Shown one piece after another: positions 1-6,903 of a stretch of DNA of 7,055 nt. The translations under genes and the position numbers were made by a program. Source of the DNA: Gammaproteobacteria bacterium. GTDB lineage: Bacteria; Pseudomonadota; Gammaproteobacteria; UBA6429; Thiohalophilaceae. Numbering within the stretch: position 1 is the first letter of the stretch; every line of letters starts with the position of its first letter. A model generated the notes under the pieces. The model did not search any database. It worked only from the letters and a program-made list of their open reading frames with translations, and had not been told where the DNA came from. The stretch is taken from the NCBI GenBank assembly GCA_029880425.1, contig JAOUOK010000086.1:1-7055 (forward strand). The letters are read 5' to 3'.

Positions 1-2342
1 GTAATTCCTGGTGTTGTTGCCTTTGGTTCAGTGATGTAATGGTTTAATTTTTCTTTTAACTCCTGCATACGAATTTTATCAATGAATTGCGAACCATCGG
101 CCTCGAGCACAAGAAAAGTATCCAGCGTGTAATTGTCTTTTGAGGCAAAGATACGGGCATCTACAACGGTTAAATTCATTTGCTCAATGATCGAGGTAAT
201 GATTGTAAACAGGTTACTATTGTACTTGCTATGAATAAATATTTCGGTGCCATCACCCTGTGGCCTTTCACGTAATAGTATAAGGGGTTCGGTTTTATTT
301 TTCTGTTTTAACAGGCTGTCTGTATGCCAGATGATTTCTCTTGGCGTGTAACGGATAAAGTATTCATCACCAAAGTTATCCCACAGGATATCAATTTCTT
401 TTTCTGTAACCTTTTTAGCAACCAGGTATTCTCGAGCCTGTCTTTGATAATCTTTTATTCTTTCCGATTGCATGACAGGATTTTCAAGTCCACGTCTGAA
501 AGCGGATTCTGTTGCCGAATAGAGTTCCCGCAATAATGTTCCTTTCCATGAATTCCAGACAGAGGAGCTGGTGGCCCGGATATCTGAAACTGTTAGCAGG
601 AATAAATAATCAAGATGCATTTTATCACCCATTTGCTGCGCAAATTCATGCACCACATCCGGATCAGATATATCTTTACGTTGAGCCGTTGACGACATAA
701 CCAGGTGGTTACGCACAAGCCATGCTACGAGGTTACTATCAAAACTACTTAAACCATGATTTTTGCAGAACTCCAATGCATCTTCGGCTCCGAGAATAGC
801 ATGATCACCACCACGTCCCTTGGCGATATCATGGAATAAACCTGCAAGTAATACAATTTCCTGTTTAGGGACATTATTCATAATGTAACTACAAAGCGGA
901 AATTCTTCATAATGTTTATGAACCGTGTAACGACGTAAGTTGCGAATTACAGTTAGGGTGTGTTCATCAACGGTATATACATGAAACAAGTCATGTTGCA
1001 TTTGCCCGACAATTTTTTCAAAGACCGGTAAATAAGCGGCAAGTACACCATAGAGATTCATGCGGCGAAGTTCATGTGTTACGCCTTCTGTCTGGCGCAT
1101 GATTTCCATGAATAATGATTTACAGCGCAGGTCGCTTCTGAATTGTTCATTAATCAGGTAACGATGATCACGGATTAAGCGGATAGTATTTGCGCGTACA
1201 CCTTGAAGTTCAGGTTGTTGTTCTAAAAGAAGAAAAATTTCTAACAGGGCAAAAGGATAGCGTTTGAATATGCCATCATGAACGACTTCAATAAAACCTT
1301 TACGTGATTGAAAGCGACTGTTAATTTTTACCGGTTCACTTGAATCATCTGCAAACAGAATTTCTTCCTTGAAAAGTTGTAATAACATTTCATTGAGGCG
1401 GCTAAGCTCCATAACCGTGCGGTAGTACTGTTTCATGAAGTACTCTACCGCAAGGTGATGACGATCATCACGGTAGCCAAATTGTTTAGCTAAAACACGC
1501 TGGTGATCAAATAATAAACGGTCTTCACGTCGGCCTGTTATAACATGTAAGCCATAGCGAACCTTCCAGATAAAAGCCTGACCTTCATGTAAGGATTTAT
1601 ATTCCTGCTCAGTAAGAAACTGCTCCTTTACCAGTTCTTCTAATGTGTCTGCACCAAAGTGACGTTTGGCAACCCAGCCAATGACCTGGATATCACGTAA
1701 ACCACCGGGACTTTCTTTTATATTGGGTTCAAGGTTATACCCGGTATCATCAAATTTTGCATGACGGGCAATTTGTTCATCCAGTTTTGCCTGGAAGAAG
1801 TCTTTACTCGGCCATATTTTATCTGCTGCACAAAGTTCACGTTGCTTTTCAAATAAAGCTCCCGGTCCAAATAATAAACGAGCTTCCTGTAAATTTGTGG
1901 CAACAGTTATGTCAGTTGTGGCTTCCGTGACACATTCAGACAGGCTCCGAACACTGTGGCCAATTTCCAGCCCGATATCCCAGAGAAAGGTAATAAACTG
2001 GGAAAGAGTATCATCGTAATGATGAACATCATCGTTCAACAATATCTGGACATCAACATCTGAAGCCGGATGGAGTTCACCACGTCCATAGCCACCCACG
2101 GCAAGCAGGGCAATATCATCAGCATTTTCAGGAAAGTACTGTAACCATGCTTTAACCAAGAGTTTATCAACTACTATGGAACGGGCATGGACTAACTCGG
2201 TTGCGGCTCGGCCAGCTTTAAATCGCGCGTTAAGAACCTCTGTGGAGTTTTTCAGGTATTTTTTAAATAGCGTTAAGGGATAATCTTGTTGCTGTAATTC
2301 AGTCTCAAACAATTCCTGGTTAAACAGTTCTGCATCAATCAT
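1..2342 (-). CDS. glnD: Bifunctional uridylyltransferase/uridylyl-removing enzyme GlnD (PII sensor), 3' end outside window
   Basis: GlnD uridylylates the PII signal proteins when glutamine is low and removes the UMP when glutamine is high, so it sets glutamine synthetase activity and Ntr gene expression. I translated the minus strand from the ATG at 2340-2342: 780 codons stay open to the window edge without a stop or frameshift. The nucleotidyltransferase motif VGGYGRGELHPASDVDV is at residues 82-98, with likely metal ligands D95 and D97. SPGGLRD is near 211-217 and QMQHDLFHVYTVDEHT precedes the HD domain. The HD motif FHDIAKGRGGDH has H504 and D505, and H514 closes it. An ACT domain begins near GDGTEIFIH (E700). 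All positions run about 10 below E. coli GlnD (890 aa), so the N-terminus is slightly shorter and roughly 100 C-terminal residues, including the second ACT domain, are missing from view. The gene starts 39 bp after map, probably cotranscribed, behind only a weak GGA ribosome site. Identity is secure. Confidence 0.97.
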   Translation of the reverse strand, partial: MIDAELFNQELFETELQQQDYPLTLFKKYLKNSTEVLNARFKAGRAATELVHARSIVVDKLLVKAWLQYFPENADDIALLAVGGYGRGELHPASDVDVQILLNDDVHHYDDTLSQFITFLWDIGLEIGHSVRSLSECVTEATTDITVATNLQEARLLFGPGALFEKQRELCAADKIWPSKDFFQAKLDEQIARHAKFDDTGYNLEPNIKESPGGLRDIQVIGWVAKRHFGADTLEELVKEQFLTEQEYKSLHEGQAFIWKVRYGLHVITGRREDRLLFDHQRVLAKQFGYRDDRHHLAVEYFMKQYYRTVMELSRLNEMLLQLFKEEILFADDSSEPVKINSRFQSRKGFIEVVHDGIFKRYPFALLEIFLLLEQQPELQGVRANTIRLIRDHRYLINEQFRSDLRCKSLFMEIMRQTEGVTHELRRMNLYGVLAAYLPVFEKIVGQMQHDLFHVYTVDEHTLTVIRNLRRYTVHKHYEEFPLCSYIMNNVPKQEIVLLAGLFHDIAKGRGGDHAILGAEDALEFCKNHGLSSFDSNLVAWLVRNHLVMSSTAQRKDISDPDVVHEFAQQMGDKMHLDYLFLLTVSDIRATSSSVWNSWKGTLLRELYSATESAFRRGLENPVMQSERIKDYQRQAREYLVAKKVTEKEIDILWDNFGDEYFIRYTPREIIWHTDSLLKQKNKTEPLILLRERPQGDGTEIFIHSKYNSNLFTIITSIIEQMNLTVVDARIFASKDNYTLDTFLVLEADGSQFIDKIRMQELKEKLNHYITEPKATTPGI

Positions 2343-2381
2343 TTAAACTATTCCAATAGTTATTGTAAGGAGTGGCTTTAG

Positions 2382-3152
2382 CTATGAAATAGTTTCTTCT
2401 TTTCTTAACGTCAGGATTTCATGGCCAGTTTCGGTAACCAGGATGGTATGCTCCCATTGTGCCGAGAGACTGCGATCTTTGGTAACAACTGTCCAGCCAT
2501 CTTTCATAAGTTTCACATTACGTTTACCAACATTAATCATGGGTTCAATGGTAAATATCATACCTGGCTCAAGCGTAATGCCAGTACCTGCTTGGCCATA
2601 ATGTAATACCTGGGGATCTTCGTGAAAGTTTTCTCCAATGCCATGGCCACAATACTCCTGAACAACAGAATAATTATTTGACTCAGCATGTTGCTGGATA
2701 ACAGCCCCAATATCACCAAGTTGAGCGCCTGGCTTGACCATATCAATACCTTTACTCAGGCATTCATAACTGATTTTTGCCACGCGTTTAGCCTGGATAG
2801 AGGCATCACCGACAAAAAACATTTTGCTGGTGTCGCCATGGAAGCCATCTTTAATTACAGTGATATCAACATTGATCATATCGCCATTTTTAAGACGTTT
2901 CTCATTGGGAATACCATGACATATGACCTGGTTCACCGAGGTACATATCGACTTTGGGAAGCCGTGGTAATTAAGTGGTGCGGGAATGGCGTTTTGTTCA
3001 TTGACGATATAATCATGACAAATCTGGTCCAGCTCGTTTGTCGTGATGCCCACTTTTATGTGTGGTTCAATCATTTCCAGCACTTCGGCCGCAAGGCGTC
3101 CAGCAATCCGCATTTTTTCTATCTGTTCAGCCGTTTTGATGGAAACTGGCAT
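2382..3152 (-). CDS. map: Type I methionine aminopeptidase
   Basis: Cytosolic metalloenzyme that removes the initiator methionine from nascent proteins whose second residue is small; essential in most bacteria. The 256-residue protein matches E. coli MAP (264 aa) nearly end to end. The five metal ligands of the pita-bread fold are visible: D96 (NVDITVIKDGFHGD), D107, H170 (YCGHGIG), E203 (FTIEPM) and E234 (AQWEHT). Substrate-site histidines H79 and H177 are also present. I chose the ATG at 3150-3152 because MPVSIKTAEQIEKMRIAGR aligns with the E. coli N-terminus and AAAGGA lies upstream, although with a long spacing of about 11 nt. An in-frame ATG at 3180-3182 would add ten residues that do not resemble the family, and I see no ribosome site before it. 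The gene diverges from rpsB, as in other gammaproteobacteria, and is followed by glnD. It has no obvious terminator before glnD. Confidence 0.97.
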   Translation of the reverse strand: MPVSIKTAEQIEKMRIAGRLAAEVLEMIEPHIKVGITTNELDQICHDYIVNEQNAIPAPLNYHGFPKSICTSVNQVICHGIPNEKRLKNGDMINVDITVIKDGFHGDTSKMFFVGDASIQAKRVAKISYECLSKGIDMVKPGAQLGDIGAVIQQHAESNNYSVVQEYCGHGIGENFHEDPQVLHYGQAGTGITLEPGMIFTIEPMINVGKRNVKLMKDGWTVVTKDRSLSAQWEHTILVTETGHEILTLRKEETIS

Positions 3153-3197
3153 AATTTTGTAATTCCTTTGTTCTTTAATCAATAATTGGTGAAAAAG

Positions 3198-3214
3198 TGC
3201 CTAAAAAATAGGCA
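3198..3214 (-). promoter_or_regulatory. 17-bp dyad upstream of map, possible operator or leader attenuator
   Basis: TGCCTA and TAGGCA form a perfect 6-bp inverted repeat around a 5-nt A/T loop. On the map strand the right arm is followed after one base by five T residues (3192-3196), which resembles a short intrinsic terminator about 40 nt before the map start codon. The stem is small and has only three G-C pairs, so termination would be weak. As DNA it could equally be a binding site for a dimeric regulator serving both divergent promoters. No known operator is recognised. Confidence 0.35.
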
Positions 3215-3241
3215 ATATTAAAAAAATTGGCATATATTCAA
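3215..3241 (-). promoter_or_regulatory. Weak candidate promoter for map-glnD
   Basis: On the minus strand TTGAAT (3241-3236) and TAATAT (3220-3215) resemble -35 and -10 hexamers, but the spacer is only 15 bp, shorter than ideal. A T-run lies between them. If used, the start point would fall in or just before the dyad at 3198-3214. It is the best candidate I see for the leftward unit, but the evidence is thin. Confidence 0.2.
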
Positions 3242-3259
3242 GAGTTTGAGCGTTCTTGA

Positions 3260-3288
3260 TTGTTGCTCCAAGCCAAGTATGGTATAAA
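3260..3288 (+). promoter_or_regulatory. Sigma-70 promoter of rpsB, extended -10 with GC-rich discriminator
   Basis: A -35 TTGTTG (3260-3265) is separated by 17 bp from a -10 TATAAA (3283-3288). The -10 is preceded by TGG at 3280-3282, which supplies the TGn extended element. It is followed by an all-G/C discriminator (3289-3297), as is typical of promoters of the translation apparatus that are under stringent (ppGpp/DksA) control. The start point should fall near 3295, giving a leader of about 200 nt. The stringent control is inferred from the discriminator and from the gene's function. Confidence 0.75.
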
Positions 3289-3294
3289 GCGCGC

Positions 3295-3496
3295 GCCAAT
3301 TAGGCAAACTTTTAATTGTCTGGATTTGCGGGGTGAATAACCCTACAAACAGGCTGAATTTAACGACACACACACACCGTCACATTTGTCTGGGTGCTGA
3401 TTCTCCTGAGAAGTAGTTATCAGGAAATTGGTTGATTAAATGGGGTGTGTGGAGGCGTAACCCTAACAAGACCTTGAAAAGGTCAGGAGAAGTAAT
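3295..3496 (+). promoter_or_regulatory. rpsB mRNA leader, probable S2 autoregulatory RNA element
   Basis: In E. coli, S2 represses its own rpsB-tsf mRNA through a structured leader. This region is in the same place and of similar length. Visible elements, 5' to 3': a stem CAATTA/TAATTG (3297-3302 with 3313-3318); a hairpin GGGT/ACCC (3331-3334 with 3340-3343); a long-range 8-bp pairing CACACACC/GGTGTGTG (3371-3378 with 3444-3451); inside it a nested hairpin CTGA-TTCT/AGAA...TCAG (3397-3404 with 3409-3412 and 3420-3423); a second GGGT/ACCC (3443-3446 with 3460-3463) that competes with the long-range stem; and a hairpin GACCTT/AAGGTC (3470-3475 with 3479-3484) that abuts the ribosome site. The element TTCTCCTGA (3401-3409) is the exact complement of 3483-3491, which covers the Shine-Dalgarno sequence. 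Pairings were found by eye; no folding was computed. The S2 role is inferred from position and the known E. coli case. Confidence 0.7.
3485..3489 (+). promoter_or_regulatory. Strong Shine-Dalgarno site of rpsB
   Basis: AGGAG lies 7 nt before the rpsB ATG, at ideal spacing, and fixes the start codon. It follows directly after the GACCTT/AAGGTC hairpin. It also lies inside the 9-nt stretch that is complementary to the leader element at 3401-3409, so its accessibility may be controlled. Confidence 0.85.
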
Positions 3497-4408
3497 ATGA
3501 GCGAAGTCAGCATGCGTGAAATGCTGGAGGCCGGTGTACACTTTGGCCACCAAACCCGTTTCTGGAATCCAAAAATGCGTAACTACATTTTTGGTGATCG
3601 TAACAAAATCCATATCATCAATTTAGAAAAAACTCTGCCTTTATATAAAGATGCGGTTAACTTTATTGGTTCATTAGCTGCAAACCGCGGCAATGTCCTG
3701 TTTGTTGGCACTAAGCGTGCTGCAGGTAAAATCATTCGTGAAGAAGCAGAACGTTGTGGCATGCCATATGTTAACCATCGATGGTTAGGTGGTATGTTGA
3801 CTAACTTTAAAACAGTTAGACAATCTATTCGTCGTTTAAAAGAACTCGAAGCGATGATGGAAAAAGGTATCGAAGGCCGTAATAAGAAAGAAATTTTAAC
3901 CATGACTCGTGAAATGGAAAAACTGGATCGTAGTTTTGGTGGTATTAAAGATATGAAAGGCATCCCTGATGCTTTATTTGTTGTTGATGTAGGCCATGAA
4001 GACATTGCTGTTAAAGAAGCGGTTAAACTTGGTATCCCTGTTATTGGTGTTGTTGATAGTAACAACAGCCCGGATAATATCGACTATGTTATTCCTGGTA
4101 ATGACGATGCAATACGTGCAGTAAGCCTGTATGTAAAAGGTATGGCTGATGCCATTATCACGGGTCGTGAATCAATGCCTAAACCTGCTGCAGGCGATAA
4201 AGATGATTTCGTTGAAACTGATGATGACGGCGTAGTTAAAGCTGCTAAGAAAAAAACAGCTAAGAAAAAAGCCGCTAAGAAGAAAACTGCTGTAAAAGCC
4301 GATTCTTCTGACGATGATGCCGCTCCAAAAGTAGCTAAGAAAAAAACATCAAAGAAAAAAACAGCGAAAAAGAAAACTGCTAAAAAAGCAGACGACGCAG
4401 CCGAATAA
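3497..4408 (+). CDS. rpsB: 30S ribosomal protein S2 with a long charged C-terminal extension
   Basis: S2 is a late-assembling protein on the back of the small subunit that helps dock S1. The globular domain is complete. The first family signature [17 protein letters not shown] begins at residue 4, followed by WNPKM, GTKRAA (71-76), [10 protein letters not shown] (94-103) and the coiled-coil insert around 105-150. The second signature [19 protein letters not shown] begins at 157, and the domain ends with GVVDSNN and IPGNDDA. After about residue 226 the protein leaves the usual family plan: E. coli S2 is 241 aa, while this one is 303. The extra tail alternates acidic stretches (about 234-245, 269-275, 299-303) with lysine/alanine/threonine blocks (248-268 and 278-297). 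There is no frame change and the stop is followed by a terminator-like hairpin, so the tail looks genuine. The gene leads the tsf operon and is probably autoregulated through its leader. Confidence 0.98.
   Translation: MSEVSMREMLEAGVHFGHQTRFWNPKMRNYIFGDRNKIHIINLEKTLPLYKDAVNFIGSLAANRGNVLFVGTKRAAGKIIREEAERCGMPYVNHRWLGGMLTNFKTVRQSIRRLKELEAMMEKGIEGRNKKEILTMTREMEKLDRSFGGIKDMKGIPDALFVVDVGHEDIAVKEAVKLGIPVIGVVDSNNSPDNIDYVIPGNDDAIRAVSLYVKGMADAIITGRESMPKPAAGDKDDFVETDDDGVVKAAKKKTAKKKAAKKKTAVKADSSDDDAAPKVAKKKTSKKKTAKKKTAKKADDAAE
4238..4387 (+). repeat. Lys-rich repeat region encoding the S2 tail ([12 protein letters not shown])
   Basis: Two blocks encode reiterated [10 protein letters not shown] and KKKTS units: residues 248-268 (4238-4300) and 278-297 (4328-4387), split by an acidic SDDDA spacer. 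At DNA level the units are imperfect copies of GCTAAGAAAAAAAC-type sequence with many runs of six or seven A. Similar low-complexity Lys/Ala tails occur in histone-H1-like bacterial proteins, so it may bind RNA or DNA electrostatically. Copy number may vary between strains by slippage; this is inference. Confidence 0.8.
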
Positions 4409-4430
4409 ACGCTGGTTAGTCTGAAGCAGG

Positions 4431-4465
4431 AAGGGGGCCGCTGTTTTTATGGCGCCCCCTTTTTC
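4431..4465 (+). terminator. Hairpin terminator/attenuator between rpsB and tsf
   Basis: AAGGGGGC (4431-4438) pairs with GCCCCCTT (4454-4461). The stem is extended by GC/GC across a single bulged C, has a loop rich in T, and is followed by TTTTTC. It lies 23 nt after the rpsB stop. Its place inside a classic operon suggests partial termination that lowers tsf relative to rpsB. The AT-rich stretch from 4466 to 4520 might also hold a weak tsf promoter, but I could not identify clear hexamers. Confidence 0.85.
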
Positions 4466-4534
4466 TGATATTTTAGAAGCAGATTTTTATTAATTTGGTT
4501 TATATGTAAGTAAAGATTTTAAGAGGATAATGAC

Positions 4535-5407
4535 ATGGCAATTACTGCAGCATTAGTTAAAGAACTACGCGAACGTACTGGCGCCGGCATGATGGAATGT
4601 AAAAAATTCCTGACTGAAACCGATGGTGATATTGAAGCCGCAATTGAAACAATGCGTAAAGCAGGTATGGCTAAAGCCGATAAAAAAGCAGGACGTGTTG
4701 CTGCTGAAGGTTTAGCTAAAATTAAAGCAAGTGATGATAATAAAAATGCAATCATTGTTGAAGTTAACAGTGAAACTGACTTTGTAACTAAAGGTGATGA
4801 TTTCATCGGTTTTGTCGATGCAGTTGCAGATTGCGTATTATCAAACAAACCTGCTGATCTGGATACGTTATTAAATTTACCATTAGCAAGTGGCACTTCT
4901 GTAGAAGATCGTCGTAAAGAACTGATTGCTAAAATTGGTGAAAACTTAGGTGTCCGTCGTTTCGAAATTATTGAAAATGCAGATGTGATCGGTACATACC
5001 AGCATGGTGAACGTATCGGTGTTATGGTTGAGCTTGATGGTGGTGATGCTGCTTTAGGTAAAGATATTGCTATGCATATTGCTGCAAGTCGACCTATCTG
5101 TGTAGCTGAATCAGACGTACCACAGGAAGCCCTGGATAAAGAACGTGAAATTTTCTCTGCCCAGGCGGCTGAAAGTGGCAAGCCAGCTGAGATCATCGAA
5201 AAGATGGTTGAAGGTCGAATCAAAAAATTCCTTAAGGAAGTGACTTTACTTGGTCAGCCTTTTGTTAAAGACCCTGATCAAACTATTGAGCAGTTACTCA
5301 AGGCAAATAATGCCACGGTAAAACGTTTTGTTCGTTTCGAAGTCGGTGAAGGCATCGAGAAGAAAGAAGAAAACTTTGCCGATGAAGTAATGGCACAAAT
5401 CAAGTAA
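4535..5407 (+). CDS. tsf: Translation elongation factor Ts
   Basis: EF-Ts is the nucleotide exchange factor that recycles EF-Tu from GDP to GTP form in the cytosol. The 290-residue product has the N-terminal UBA-like helical module with [18 protein letters not shown] (7-24). The TDFV motif (81-84) contains the Asp-Phe pair that disrupts the Mg site of EF-Tu. The core has [11 protein letters not shown] and [12 protein letters not shown], then AMHIAA and a C-terminal module with [26 protein letters not shown] and [12 protein letters not shown]. coli EF-Ts is 283 aa; the extra residues seem to lie around 86-120. The start is supported by GAGG at 4523-4526, 8 nt before the ATG, and by the conserved N-terminus. 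It lies 126 bp after rpsB across a hairpin and is followed by a strong terminator. Confidence 0.98.
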   Translation: MAITAALVKELRERTGAGMMECKKFLTETDGDIEAAIETMRKAGMAKADKKAGRVAAEGLAKIKASDDNKNAIIVEVNSETDFVTKGDDFIGFVDAVADCVLSNKPADLDTLLNLPLASGTSVEDRRKELIAKIGENLGVRRFEIIENADVIGTYQHGERIGVMVELDGGDAALGKDIAMHIAASRPICVAESDVPQEALDKEREIFSAQAAESGKPAEIIEKMVEGRIKKFLKEVTLLGQPFVKDPDQTIEQLLKANNATVKRFVRFEVGEGIEKKEENFADEVMAQIK

Positions 5408-5412
5408 TATTT

Positions 5413-5440
5413 AAATGGCCTCTACTAGAGGCCATTTTTT
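5413..5440 (+). terminator. Rho-independent terminator after tsf
   Basis: A perfect 11-bp stem AAATGGCCTCT/AGAGGCCATTT (5413-5423 with 5427-5437) closes a 3-nt ACT loop and runs into six T residues (5435-5440), starting 5 nt after the tsf stop. This is the clearest terminator in the window. It would end most rpsB-tsf transcripts, so pyrH must depend on readthrough or on its own promoter. Confidence 0.93.
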
Positions 5441-5475
5441 AATGTAAAAAATAAAAACATCTCACGGGAAAAAAT

Positions 5476-6201
5476 ATGGCCAGCAAATTTCGTTATCAAC
5501 GTATTTTACTTAAACTCAGTGGTGAAGCTTTAATGGGGGACAAGGAATTTGGTATTGATCCCTCGATTATTGACCGTGTTGCAGTTGAAGTTAAAGAACT
5601 GGTTGATAATGGCATCCAGGTGGCCATGGTCATTGGTGGCGGAAATATTTTTCGTGGTGTAAGTTTATCTGCAAGTGGGATGGAAAGGGTATCTGCTGAT
5701 CACATGGGTATGCTGGCAACAGTTATTAATGCCCTGGCGTTACAGGATGGGCTTGAACGTCATGACATGAAAGTTCGTGTTATGTCTGCATTACCTATCC
5801 ATAATGTTGCTGAAGATTATATCCGTCGTCGTGCAGTGCGTCATTTGGAAAAAGGACGTGTTGTGATCTTTGCCGCAGGGACGGGAAATCCATTTTTTAC
5901 AACAGATACAGCAGCGAGCTTACGCGGTATCGAAGTAAACTGTGATGTAGTCATAAAAGGTACGAATGTAGATGGTGTATATTCAGCTGATCCTAAAAAA
6001 GACCCTACGGCAGAAAAATATGATTTTCTTGAATATGACCAGGTAATTGAAGAAAAATTAGGTGTGATGGATACCACCGCAATTGTATTATGTCGTGATA
6101 ATAATATACCTGTAATTGTTTACAATATGGGTAGTGAAGGTGCATTGATGAGAGTTGTGCAGGGTGAAAATGAAGGCACTATTGTTGAAAGGAAAATCTA
6201 G
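5476..6201 (+). CDS. pyrH: Uridylate kinase (UMP kinase)
   Basis: PyrH phosphorylates UMP to UDP with ATP in pyrimidine nucleotide synthesis. The bacterial enzyme is a hexamer of the amino-acid kinase fold and is usually activated by GTP and inhibited by UTP. The 241 residues equal the E. coli length. Motifs in order are LLKLSGEAL (11-19, phosphate binding), [10 protein letters not shown] (52-61), DHMGMLAT (75-82; D75 and R60 match UMP-site residues D77 and R62 of E. coli), [14 protein letters not shown] (134-147) and [11 protein letters not shown] (163-173). The ATG at 5476 has GGGA at the right distance, a modest ribosome site. The gene follows the tsf terminator by 35 nt, with no clear promoter seen in that short AT-rich gap, and precedes frr by 98 bp. 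Confidence 0.98.
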   Translation: MASKFRYQRILLKLSGEALMGDKEFGIDPSIIDRVAVEVKELVDNGIQVAMVIGGGNIFRGVSLSASGMERVSADHMGMLATVINALALQDGLERHDMKVRVMSALPIHNVAEDYIRRRAVRHLEKGRVVIFAAGTGNPFFTTDTAASLRGIEVNCDVVIKGTNVDGVYSADPKKDPTAEKYDFLEYDQVIEEKLGVMDTTAIVLCRDNNIPVIVYNMGSEGALMRVVQGENEGTIVERKI

Positions 6202-6218
6202 TAGAAAGAAAGATTTAG

Positions 6219-6247
6219 TTGAGAAAAAATTGAGCAGTAATTAAATA
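6219..6247 (+). promoter_or_regulatory. Candidate promoter for frr
   Basis: TTGAGA (6219-6224) and TAAATA (6242-6247) are separated by a 17-bp spacer in the 98-bp pyrH-frr gap. In E. coli frr is known to have its own promoter, which makes this plausible. The surrounding sequence is so AT-rich that a chance match is quite possible. No terminator is visible between pyrH and frr. Confidence 0.35.
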
Positions 6248-6299
6248 TAGTCGCCAATAAAAATCAATAAAAAATAAAACAGAAAAACGGTAAGCCAAA

Positions 6300-6857
6300 A
6301 TGATTGATGAATTAAAAGAAGATGCAGCAACCCGGATGGGAAAAAGTGTAGCCTCATTAAAAAATGACCTGACAAAGTTACGTACTGGTCGTGCGCATAC
6401 CAGTTTGTTAGATCATATTACAGTTGAGTATTATGGTTCAGAAGTACCTTTAAGCCAGGTTGCAAATATTTCTGTACTGGACTCACGTACGTTAAGTGTT
6501 TCCCCGTGGGAAAAGCCAATGGTACAGGCCATTGAGAAAGCCATAATGAACTCTGATATGGGGTTAAACCCGGCAACAACTGGTGAGCTTATTCGTATCC
6601 CGTTACCACCTTTAACAGAAGAACGTCGTAAGGACATGATTAAACTTGTTCGTGCTGAAGGTGAGGGTGCAAAAGTTGCTATCCGTAATATTCGCCGTGA
6701 TGTATTAAGTGATATTAAATCTTTACTGAAAGAGAAAGAAATCACTGAAGATGAAGAACGCCAGGCTCAGGATGAAATTCAAAAGATTACCGACAAATAT
6801 GTTAAACAAGTTGATGAAGCTTTAGTTGTTAAAGAAAAGGATTTAATGGAAATTTAA
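6300..6857 (+). CDS. frr: Ribosome recycling factor
   Basis: RRF works with EF-G after termination to split the post-termination ribosome into subunits; it is essential in bacteria. The 185-residue length is identical to that of E. coli RRF. The long three-helix domain I is built from residues 1-30 and about 105-185, and the small beta domain II from about 31-104. Conserved segments seen are [12 protein letters not shown] (27-38), [10 protein letters not shown] (42-51), the stretch around GLNP (88-91), [13 protein letters not shown] (100-112) and VAIRNIRRD (126-134), which contains R132, a functionally important residue in E. coli. The start is set by alignment. The upstream ribosome site is weak (GGTAAG, about 6 nt before the ATG). 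uppS begins 46 bp downstream. Confidence 0.98.
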   Translation: MIDELKEDAATRMGKSVASLKNDLTKLRTGRAHTSLLDHITVEYYGSEVPLSQVANISVLDSRTLSVSPWEKPMVQAIEKAIMNSDMGLNPATTGELIRIPLPPLTEERRKDMIKLVRAEGEGAKVAIRNIRRDVLSDIKSLLKEKEITEDEERQAQDEIQKITDKYVKQVDEALVVKEKDLMEI

Positions 6858-6903
6858 CCCGCTAAATTTTCAAAATTCTTTTTATACTATGACATGATTT
6901 TTA

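Larger units (their letters stand above)
3153..3496. other. Divergent intergenic region between map and rpsB
   Basis: This 344-bp region has no convincing protein gene. Read rightward it contains the rpsB promoter and a leader of about 200 nt with several possible stem-loops. Read leftward it contains a 17-bp dyad and weak promoter-like hexamers for map. The part from 3183 to 3245 is very AT-rich, and the part from 3289 to 3297 is a GC-only tract that acts as the rpsB discriminator. A (AC)6 dinucleotide run lies at 3366-3377. Confidence 0.85.

Noticed and set aside
324..700. Two short plus-strand open frames (70 and 62 codons)
   Set aside because: Both are antisense to glnD, which reads through without interruption and carries all expected motifs; their sequences look like noise.
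3153..3182. Upstream in-frame ATG for map adding ten residues
   Set aside because: The added residues do not fit the family N-terminus and no ribosome site precedes them; the ATG at 3152 aligns with E. coli MAP.
2688..3185. Open frame of 165 codons on the plus strand opposite map
   Set aside because: It lies entirely antisense to the strongly conserved map coding sequence, resembles no family I recognise, and has no ribosome site; map accounts for the region.
3366..3377. (AC)6 microsatellite as a phase-variable repeat
   Set aside because: It is short and outside any coding frame; its complementarity to the downstream GT run explains it better as a leader stem.
3583..4065. 160-codon minus-strand open frame opposite rpsB
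   Set aside because: It is the shadow of the conserved S2 coding sequence, with no own start signals.
4238..4390. Programmed frameshifting at the A-rich runs in the rpsB tail
   Set aside because: The runs are not in the A AAA AAG phase of a classical -1 slippery site, are at most seven A long, and the zero frame continues to a proper stop before a terminator.
4519..5223. 234-codon minus-strand open frame, rich in Ser, Ala and Ile
   Set aside because: It is the antisense shadow of tsf. Its composition reflects complementary codons of a Lys/Glu/Ala-rich protein.
6850..6885. Terminator after frr (AAATTTA/TAAATTT stem then T-rich sequence)
   Set aside because: The stem is only A-T pairs, overlaps the frr stop codon and is too weak for intrinsic termination; uppS is likely cotranscribed.
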